Assembly (NCBI GenBank): GCA_002399345.1
Contig: DHDL01000031.1
Location: forward strand, 17,251 to 29,570
Reading direction: 5' to 3'
Length of the DNA: 12,320 nt
Origin: Thermoanaerobacterales bacterium UBA4877
GTDB taxonomy: Bacteria; Bacillota; Thermoanaerobacteria; Thermoanaerobacterales; UBA4877
In this document: positions 7,387 through 12,320 of the stretch, piece after piece
Layout: each line of letters begins with the position of its first letter
Numbering within the stretch: the first letter of the stretch is position 1
Notes under the pieces: model-generated
The model's input: only the letters and a program-made list of their open reading frames with translations
Told to the model about the DNA's origin: nothing
Database searches by the model: none
Position numbers and translations under genes: made by a program

Positions 7387-8568
7387 CTATATAAATGTGG
7401 TATGGAGGGCCAGGATTGCTTTCTCCGTGTCCTCCTTTTTTACCAGGCATGTTATGACATTGCCCTGATCTTGGGTCTGCAACGGTTCTATCTTTTTTTC
7501 GGACAGTGCTTTTATCATCCGGGTGAGCAGGTTGTCGTTTTCTTTCCTGGTGCCGGTTACAACAGATACCCTGCTGCAGTTTTCGGCTATACCATAATTC
7601 AAGTTGTACTTTTGTAGGATATCTTTGACCTTCTCCGCTTCCCCTTCTTTTATTGTGAACATCAGGTTATATGGAAATATATTTATCATATCGAAGCTGA
7701 TATTCTCCTTGGCAAGGGTATTTATTATCTCGTTGTACAACGGGTTTTTCTCCGGGGACAGGTTTAAGTTTATCCGGGCATATGCGGGCAGATGGGTTAT
7801 TCCTATAACTTCTTTTGCGGGAACATCATAGGTGATTAAAGTACCATCGTCATTACTTAAGATATTTTTTATGACGATGGGAATGCCGTCTTTCATGGCT
7901 ATTTCTACGCATTTTGGGTGTATTACCCCTGCGCCTCGCCGAGCAAGTCTCATGATTTCCTTATAGTTTACCGTCGGCAGTATTTTTGCATCGGGAACTA
8001 TTCTAGGGTCGGCTGTAAATATGCCGTCCACATCGGTGTATATCTCTATTCTTTTTGCCTTGAGGGCCCTGCCCAGAACGGATGCCGTTATGTCGCTGCC
8101 ACCCCTGCCCAGGGTGGTTATGTCTCCCGAAAGGTCGGTCCCTATAAAACCGGTCACCACCGGTATATAACCGCTACATAATAGGGAAGTGAGGGCGACG
8201 GGATTTACCTTGCGTATTTCGGCAGACCCATAGCTGTCGTCTGTGATTATACCGGCCTGGCCACCTGTAAGTGCAGCCGCTTTTAGCCCAGCCTGCCTCA
8301 GACACCCTGCCATGACGACCGCGGATATGGTCTCACCACATGACATGATGAGGTCCAGTTCTCTCTGCGGTACGTTGTTGCATGATCTTTTTGCCAACTT
8401 TATCAGGGTATCCGTGGCATACGGGTCACCATACCGACCGATGGCGGATACGACGACAACCGGCCTATAACCGTTATTTACGGCATTTTTAACTTTAGAA
8501 ATGCATCTTTCCTTCATTGTTACCGAACTGCCACCAAACTTCTGCACCAGTATGTTTCCGCTTGCCAT
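7387..8568 (-). CDS. dapG: Aspartokinase, probably the diaminopimelate-pathway isozyme
   Basis: Phosphorylates L-aspartate to aspartyl-4-phosphate, the entry to lysine, diaminopimelate and dipicolinate synthesis. The 393-residue protein has the kinase signature VQKFGGSSV (8-16), SCGET (76-80), TLGRGGSD (152-159) and TDVDGIFTADPR (178-189). The region from about 260 to 393 is divergent but looks like two ACT modules, the second from CSRVSVV to ALHTTF, so feedback control by an amino acid or diaminopimelate is expected. The ligand cannot be read from the sequence. It follows dpaB by 9 bases; GGAGTAGG across the dpaB stop is a weak ribosome binding site. Third place in a dpaA-dpaB operon argues for the DapG isozyme that supplies sporulation, as in Bacillus subtilis. 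Aspartokinase is near certain; the isozyme is inferred from context. Confidence 0.88.
   Translation of the reverse strand: MASGNILVQKFGGSSVTMKERCISKVKNAVNNGYRPVVVVSAIGRYGDPYATDTLIKLAKRSCNNVPQRELDLIMSCGETISAVVMAGCLRQAGLKAAALTGGQAGIITDDSYGSAEIRKVNPVALTSLLCSGYIPVVTGFIGTDLSGDITTLGRGGSDITASVLGRALKAKRIEIYTDVDGIFTADPRIVPDAKILPTVNYKEIMRLARRGAGVIHPKCVEIAMKDGIPIVIKNILSNDDGTLITYDVPAKEVIGITHLPAYARINLNLSPEKNPLYNEIINTLAKENISFDMINIFPYNLMFTIKEGEAEKVKDILQKYNLNYGIAENCSRVSVVTGTRKENDNLLTRMIKALSEKKIEPLQTQDQGNVITCLVKKEDTEKAILALHTTFI
7404..7441 (+). terminator. Probable intrinsic terminator of glmM, inside dapG
   Basis: On the + strand GGAGGGC (7404-7410) pairs with GTCCTCC (7429-7435), seven pairs including one G-T. 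A 2x2 mismatch and an inner GGA/TCC stem (7413-7415 / 7424-7426) enclose an 8-base loop. Six T follow at 7436-7441. It starts 48 bases past the glmM stop and lies inside the last codons of the convergent dapG, where the T tract is again the complement of a Lys-Lys pair of AAA codons. Confidence 0.6.
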
Positions 8569-8577
8569 ACATATCGC

Positions 8578-9162
8578 CTACTCCGTCAGAATTATGGGCT
8601 GTAGCTGTCTTCCGTTTACTGCTTCGGAGACAGTGGCCTCAATCAACCTCATTTTTGCAACTATTGATCTCGGTTTAGCCAAAGGATTATCCTGGGAAAA
8701 CGGTACGAAATATATATTCTTGGTATTCAGCAGCTTGCCGAGATTTTGGGCATTCATGCCCAGCCCGTCATTAGAGGATATGCCTATGACTATTGGCCTG
8801 TTGTTTCTCATGTGGGACTTACATGCCATGAGCACCGGAGTATCGGTGATGGCATTGGCCAGCTTTGCCAGAGTATTGCCTGTGCATGGGGCGACAACCA
8901 GGCAGTCAAACAATTTCTTAGGGCCTACCGGCTCTGCGTCAGCTATGCTCATTATGGGTTCTTTGCCTGTTATCTTCGTTAGTTGTTCGATAAGCACGTC
9001 GGCTTTGCCGAAACGTGTATCCATGGTTGAGGCATTTTCTGATAGTATAGCTGTTACGTCAGTCCCTTTTAAAACAAGATTTGCCATTTCCGGCAGTACC
9101 TTGTCTATGGTACAGAATGAACCGGTAAGGGCTAATCCTATATTCATATCTGATACATCCAT
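8578..9162 (-). CDS. dpaB: Dipicolinate synthase subunit B (flavoprotein-like)
   Basis: Works with DpaA to make dipicolinic acid in the mother cell during sporulation, for export into the forespore. The 194-residue protein belongs to the FMN-binding flavoprotein family. It shows NIGLALTGSFCT (7-18), VVAPCTGNTLAKLANAI (89-105) with the downstream VLMA, SNDGLGMNAQNLG (130-142) and VPFSQDNP (153-160), all typical of SpoVFB. ATG at 9162 has AGGAGGG (9176-9170) seven bases away. A TTG two codons upstream is in frame but lies too close to that site. The ribosome binding site overlaps the dpaA stop codon. Also known as spoVFB. Confidence 0.95.
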   Translation of the reverse strand: MDVSDMNIGLALTGSFCTIDKVLPEMANLVLKGTDVTAILSENASTMDTRFGKADVLIEQLTKITGKEPIMSIADAEPVGPKKLFDCLVVAPCTGNTLAKLANAITDTPVLMACKSHMRNNRPIVIGISSNDGLGMNAQNLGKLLNTKNIYFVPFSQDNPLAKPRSIVAKMRLIEATVSEAVNGRQLQPIILTE

Positions 9163-9174
9163 TATCAATCCCTC

Positions 9175-10044
9175 CTAAAAATTTAATTCCTGCAGTATAT
9201 TATTTATTGTTTGCATTATATAGAGTGCAGCGGACCGTGGAGCAATCTTTCCCGGTATACCCGATGCGTGTATTGCTTTTATGCCGTGTGTTTTACAGGC
9301 ATCTGAATCAATCCCGCCTTTTCCGGATGCTACGTCAATTATTAATGTATTCCTGTTTAGATATTTTATCTGATCTTTATCCAAAATCATTGCTGGTACT
9401 GTATTGACGATAAGGTCGGGATATCTCATAAAACCTTGAAGCTGGGACATAGGGAGGACATTCATTCCCCGCGACCTTATCCAGGCAAAGTCCGATGGTT
9501 TCCTTGCCGACACCCACACATTGGCACCCATATTTTTAAGTAGAGTGGAGACGGTTTTTCCTATCCTGCCGTATCCAAGGACAAGGCAGAGGCTTTCACT
9601 GATTGTGATGGGCATTTCTCTTAATGCTATATCTATTGTTCCCTCGGCTGTCGGTATGGCATTTAATATGGAGAATTCCTCTCTTTCCATAAGGTCATAT
9701 GCTCGTATACCCATCTTCTCCATCCTGTGATTTACATCATTTGTAATGCTGCCTGCGAAAAACGGTACTGTTTTTGGATAAGAGCCTATAAACTCTTCTA
9801 TGGTTATGTTTGGCTTGGTCTCGGAAAAGATGTTGATACCATCTTTTGTAAAGGGGGTTGGCCCTATACAGATATCAACATCACTTAGTGTGTCGTTTAA
9901 GGTGGGAAGTGAAAAAATGAAATTACTGGTCTTTATGTCCTGGACCTTATAGGTGTTCACATATACGCCGTCGTTGGCATATGCAGCGGCAAGTTCTAGC
10001 TGCCTGCGGTCACCGCCCACCACCGCAATTTTTTTTAAGTTCAT
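9175..10044 (-). CDS. dpaA: Dipicolinate synthase subunit A
   Basis: Catalytic, nucleotide-binding subunit of dipicolinate synthase, which acts on the dihydrodipicolinate-pathway intermediate (the DapA product) to give dipicolinate. The 289-residue product begins MNLKKIAVVGGDRRQLELA, the characteristic SpoVFA start. It contains REEFSILNAIPTAEG (121-135), a Rossmann dinucleotide loop VLGYGRIGKT (155-164), and DVASGKGG (237-244) followed by a PGKIAPRSA segment. An ATG at 10074 is in frame, but it lies inside the predicted -10 element. ATG at 10044 has GAGGGGGGG just upstream, so I chose the latter. Twelve bases separate it from dpaB. Also known as spoVFA. Confidence 0.95.
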   Translation of the reverse strand: MNLKKIAVVGGDRRQLELAAAYANDGVYVNTYKVQDIKTSNFIFSLPTLNDTLSDVDICIGPTPFTKDGINIFSETKPNITIEEFIGSYPKTVPFFAGSITNDVNHRMEKMGIRAYDLMEREEFSILNAIPTAEGTIDIALREMPITISESLCLVLGYGRIGKTVSTLLKNMGANVWVSARKPSDFAWIRSRGMNVLPMSQLQGFMRYPDLIVNTVPAMILDKDQIKYLNRNTLIIDVASGKGGIDSDACKTHGIKAIHASGIPGKIAPRSAALYIMQTINNILQELNF

Positions 10045-10071
10045 AGCAATCCCCCCCTCTATAACTAATTT

Positions 10072-10101
10072 CATATTATGGTTACATTTTCTAATAAGTG
10101 T
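10072..10101 (-). promoter_or_regulatory. Putative sigma-K promoter of dpaA-dpaB-dapG
   Basis: On the - strand CATAATATG (10080 down to 10072) matches the sigma-K -10 consensus CATANNNTA at all but the last fixed base. An AC dinucleotide (10099-10098, within ACAC) lies 17 bases upstream as a -35. Predicted initiation near 10065 leaves a leader of about 20 bases with the dpaA ribosome binding site. Mother-cell sigma-K control of dipicolinate synthase is known in Bacillus subtilis; here it is inferred from a short match. Confidence 0.45.
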
Positions 10102-10123
10102 ATGTCCACTGCTAACCTGGGCG

Positions 10124-10152
10124 TTTCATTTTTTTACTGATAGTAATATAAT
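10124..10152 (+). promoter_or_regulatory. Candidate upstream promoter (P1) of glmS
   Basis: TATAAT at 10147-10152 is a perfect -10. TTTCAT at 10124-10129 is a weak -35 at the ideal 17-base spacing. Predicted initiation near 10158 leaves about 87 bases before the ribozyme cleavage site. A perfect inverted repeat TTACT-GAT-AGTAA (10134-10146) fills the spacer right up to the -10 and could be an operator. Confidence 0.5.
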
Positions 10153-10224
10153 AGTGAATGTAATTTTTAAAGGAGAGGGGGAACAAGTAAATACGATAAT
10201 TATTTTATTATTATAGAGGGGAGG

Positions 10225-10230
10225 TATAAT
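10225..10230 (+). promoter_or_regulatory. Candidate downstream -10 element (P2) of glmS
   Basis: A second perfect TATAAT lies 15 bases before the ribozyme cleavage site. I see no convincing -35 at 16-18 bases upstream (AT-rich only) and no TG extension, so this may be chance in an AT-rich leader. If used, transcription would begin near 10237, only about 8-9 bases before the cleavage site. Confidence 0.3.
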
Positions 10231-10244
10231 ATTTTAACAACAAA

Positions 10245-10380
10245 AGCGTCTGGGCCTTACAGGCCTACGAGGACGGGGTTTATCGAAAGATAGGCGGGTG
10301 CCCCGCGGCAGGCCGCTGCCGATAATGGACCGACAAAACTTGCAGTAATGCAGGCACAAACCGGGCCGGGCGGTCAGTCA
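10245..10380 (+). ncRNA. glmS ribozyme (glucosamine-6-phosphate-responsive), variant core
   Basis: A self-cleaving regulatory RNA in the glmS 5' leader; the known class cleaves when glucosamine-6-phosphate binds, lowering glmS expression. Cleavage would fall between A10245 and G10246. Visible elements in order are: the strand GCGTCTGG, a short P1 hairpin (GCCT/AGGC), ACGAGG, P2 (CGGGG 10274-10278 with CCCCG 10301-10305), the core TTTATCGA and GGCGGGTGCC, P3 (CGGCAG-GCCG-CTGCCG, 10306-10321), and a P4 domain (GACCG with CGGTC). These align almost base for base with the Thermoanaerobacter ribozyme as I remember it. Departures from consensus are T for C at nucleotide 4, A for C just before GGCGG, and T where the catalytic G of TGACGAGG should be. 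The class assignment is firm; self-cleaving activity is doubtful. Confidence 0.9.
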
Positions 10381-10400
10381 ACAAAAGGAGGACTACTTTA

Positions 10401-12224
10401 ATGTGCGGTATTGTCGGTTATGTAGGTGAAAAAGACGCCACCGATATATTGATTTCCGGTCTTAAAAGACTTGAATATAGAGGGTATGATTCATCGGGTG
10501 TAGCCGTATATGACGGAAGAAATATTAATGTAGTGAAGACAAAAGGGCGGCTTTTGGCATTGGAGGGAAGGCTCAAGGATAACCCGTTATCCGGGAGACT
10601 GGGTATAGGGCACACGCGCTGGGCTACCCACGGGAAACCGTCGGATATAAATGCACACCCTCATCTTAATAAGGATGGCAGCCTGGCCGTCGTTCATAAT
10701 GGTATAATTGAAAACTATGTCGAGCTAAAAAACTGGCTTACCGGCCGGGGATATAAATTTGTCTCCGATACGGATACGGAGGTTATCTGCCATCTGCTGG
10801 ATTACTTTTATGAGGGTGATGTGCTTGAGGCGGTATTAAAGCTGGTATCCAAGATAAAGGGTTCTTATGCTTTGGGAGTGCTGTCAAAAAACGATCCGGA
10901 CAAGATTATAGCTGTGAGAAAGGACAGCCCGCTCATCGTAGGCCTGGGAAAAGGAGAGAACCTAATAGCATCCGATATACCCGCCATCCTTCCTTACACC
11001 AGGGATGTGGTTATAATGGACGACGGAGATATTGCGGTACTCACCAAGGACAACGTTACGTTTTATGATTATTTGGGAAGAGAAGAAGAAAAACCGGTAA
11101 CCCATATAGACTGGGATATAGCTGCAGCTGAAAAAGGCGGATACAGGCATTTCATGCTGAAGGAGATAAACGAGCAACCCCGGGCTATAAGGGAAACGCT
11201 CAGGGGAAGAATGACGGAAGGCGGGTTTAACCTGGACGGTATCGATCTTCCCGAGGAATATGTAGAGGGTTTATCCAAGATACAGATCGTGGCCTGCGGG
11301 ACGGCTTATCATGCCGGCCTGGTGGCCAGGGAGTTTTTTGAAAGGTATATACGCATACCCACCACGGCGGATATTGCATCCGAATTTCGCTACAGGGATC
11401 CGCTTGTTGATGAAAATGTACTTACCATTGTCATCAGCCAATCGGGTGAAACGGCGGATACCATAGCAGCTATTAAGGAAGCGAAGAAGAGGGGCTCCAA
11501 GATCTTTGCCATAACCAATGTCATGAGCAGCACCGTGGCACGGGAATCCAACTACGTACTGTATACACTGGCCGGCCCTGAGATAGCCGTTGCTTCTACA
11601 AAGGCATATATAACCCAGTTGGCGGCGCTGTATATGCTGGGCTGCTATATCGGCCTTAAGAGGGGCAGCGTGGATACTCAATTTGCGAGGAAGCTGCAGT
11701 TGGAACTAAATGCCATTCCGGACAAGGTGCAGGAGATATTGGATGAGCAGCAGGATATACAGAGGATTGCCGATGAGCACTATAACTCCAGGGATGTGTT
11801 CTTTCTGGGCAGGGGCCTGGATTACGCTGTGTCTATGGAGGGTTCGTTAAAACTGAAAGAGGTTTCCTATATACACTCGGAAGCCTACCCTGCCGGGGAA
11901 CTAAAACATGGTACGCTGGCTCTGGTAGAAAAAGGCACGTTGATAATTGCTGTGGCTACACAGAGCACGCTCTACGAAAAGACCCTAAGTAATGTAGAAG
12001 AGACCAAGACCAGGGGAGGATACATTATTACACTAACGCAAGGTGATAAGGATGTATTCGCGGATGTTACGGATGAATTTATTAAGCTCCCTAAAGCGGC
12101 CGACTTCATAATGCCTATACTCACGGTGGTGCCCCTTCAGCTTCTGGCATACTATATGGCTGTGGCCAGGGGCTGTGATGTGGATAAGCCGAGGAACCTT
12201 GCTAAGAGTGTTACAGTAGAATAG
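10401..12224 (+). CDS. glmS: Glutamine-fructose-6-phosphate aminotransferase (isomerizing)
   Basis: Makes glucosamine-6-phosphate from fructose-6-phosphate and glutamine, the first committed step to UDP-GlcNAc. The 607-residue protein is full length. Its N-terminal amidotransferase starts MCGIVGYVG, with Cys2 as nucleophile after Met removal, then HTRWATHG (71-78), HNGIIENY (99-106) and SDTDTEV (122-128). Two SIS sugar-isomerase domains follow: VACGTAYHAG (297-306) with SQSGETADT (346-354), then FLGRGLDYA (468-476). Glu487 in KLKE, His503 in GELKHG and Lys602 in the C-terminal AKSVTVE match the isomerase catalytic residues of the E. coli enzyme. ATG at 10401 follows GGAGG by nine bases. The gene is monocistronic by its terminator and sits behind a glmS ribozyme. 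Confidence 0.98.
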   Translation: MCGIVGYVGEKDATDILISGLKRLEYRGYDSSGVAVYDGRNINVVKTKGRLLALEGRLKDNPLSGRLGIGHTRWATHGKPSDINAHPHLNKDGSLAVVHNGIIENYVELKNWLTGRGYKFVSDTDTEVICHLLDYFYEGDVLEAVLKLVSKIKGSYALGVLSKNDPDKIIAVRKDSPLIVGLGKGENLIASDIPAILPYTRDVVIMDDGDIAVLTKDNVTFYDYLGREEEKPVTHIDWDIAAAEKGGYRHFMLKEINEQPRAIRETLRGRMTEGGFNLDGIDLPEEYVEGLSKIQIVACGTAYHAGLVAREFFERYIRIPTTADIASEFRYRDPLVDENVLTIVISQSGETADTIAAIKEAKKRGSKIFAITNVMSSTVARESNYVLYTLAGPEIAVASTKAYITQLAALYMLGCYIGLKRGSVDTQFARKLQLELNAIPDKVQEILDEQQDIQRIADEHYNSRDVFFLGRGLDYAVSMEGSLKLKEVSYIHSEAYPAGELKHGTLALVEKGTLIIAVATQSTLYEKTLSNVEETKTRGGYIITLTQGDKDVFADVTDEFIKLPKAADFIMPILTVVPLQLLAYYMAVARGCDVDKPRNLAKSVTVE

Positions 12225-12237
12225 TTTTAGATAGTGC

Positions 12238-12268
12238 GGAGCAGGTATATATGCCTGCTCCCTTTTTT
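12238..12268 (+). terminator. Strong intrinsic terminator of glmS
   Basis: GGAGCAGG (12238-12245) pairs perfectly with CCTGCTCC (12254-12261) around an 8-base loop TATATATG, and is followed by C and six T (12263-12268). It lies 14 bases after the glmS stop codon. Confidence 0.92.
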
Positions 12269-12270
12269 AA

Positions 12271-12315
12271 TTGCTATCTTTCTGCTAAAATATATGTAAT
12301 TGATATTGTCGGAGG
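12271..12315 (+). promoter_or_regulatory. Possible promoter and ribosome binding site of a truncated downstream gene
   Basis: After the glmS terminator, TTGCTA (12271-12276) and TGTAAT (12295-12300) form a weak promoter with an 18-base spacer. GGAGG at 12311-12315 looks like a ribosome binding site, so a + strand gene probably starts just beyond the window. If both are real the leader before the ribosome binding site is very short, so one may be spurious. Confidence 0.3.
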
Positions 12316-12320
12316 TAAGA

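Larger units (their letters stand above)
10045..10400. other. Divergent dpaA / glmS intergenic and leader region
   Basis: These 356 bases hold no credible protein gene. From left to right they contain the dpaA ribosome binding site and sigma-K-like promoter, an unassigned stretch at about 10102-10123, glmS promoter candidates P1 and P2 separated by an AT-rich leader, the glmS ribozyme, and finally the glmS ribosome binding site GGAGG (10387-10391), nine bases before its ATG. Confidence 0.7.

Noticed and set aside
8088..8113. Altered aspartokinase motif (GRGGSDITA instead of the common GRGGSDTTA) as a sign of inactivity
   Set aside because: The residue after SD varies among active aspartokinases (Tyr in E. 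coli AKIII), and all other kinase motifs are intact.
8501..9178. Long + strand open frame (225 codons) opposite dpaB
   Set aside because: It is antisense to dpaB and the start of dapG, has no recognisable motif, and crosses two well-supported genes.
10154..10216. Small GTG-initiated frame of 20 codons in the glmS leader
   Set aside because: No ribosome binding site, AT-rich low-complexity end rich in Ile and Leu, and it overlaps the promoter region. It is most likely chance.

Overview
The window reads as chromosomal DNA from an anaerobic, endospore-forming member of the Bacillota, probably of class Clostridia. The support is: genes for both dipicolinate synthase subunits (spore core), a PurF of the 4Fe-4S, propeptide-bearing type, a glmS ribozyme ahead of glmS, strong purine-rich ribosome binding sites, heavy use of the ATA codon, and one probable TTG start. 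I cannot name a genus. I see no insertion sequence, phage gene, tRNA, rRNA or CRISPR array.

Region 1 (1-5892, + strand) is the distal half of a purine operon: purF, purM, purN, purH, purD. The genes overlap or nearly abut, so they are probably co-transcribed. They cover the first step (PurF), the second (PurD), the third (PurN), the fifth (PurM) and the last two (PurH) of IMP synthesis. The proximal genes and the operon promoter lie to the left of the window.

Region 2 (5893-7441, + strand) is glmM with its own extended -10 promoter. Its best terminator candidate lies just past the gene, inside the 3' end of the convergent dapG gene.

Region 3 (10101 down to 7305, - strand) is a three-gene sporulation operon, dpaA-dpaB-dapG, behind a sigma-K-like promoter. 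Aspartokinase feeds the lysine/diaminopimelate branch, from which DpaA/DpaB draw the dipicolinate precursor. Its best terminator candidate lies inside the 3' end of glmM.

Region 4 (10045-12268, + strand) holds a 356-base non-coding stretch with the divergent dpaA and glmS promoters and a glmS ribozyme, then glmS and a strong intrinsic terminator. GlmS makes glucosamine-6-phosphate and GlmM converts it to glucosamine-1-phosphate, so the two UDP-GlcNAc genes flank the sporulation operon. The last 50 bases appear to lead into another + strand gene whose start is outside the window.

The gene content is ordinary and I do not see an undescribed protein system. The signals most worth a second look are in the RNA. 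The glmS ribozyme keeps its architecture but appears to have U in place of the catalytic guanine. The convergent pair glmM/dapG appear to carry each other's terminators inside their coding sequences.
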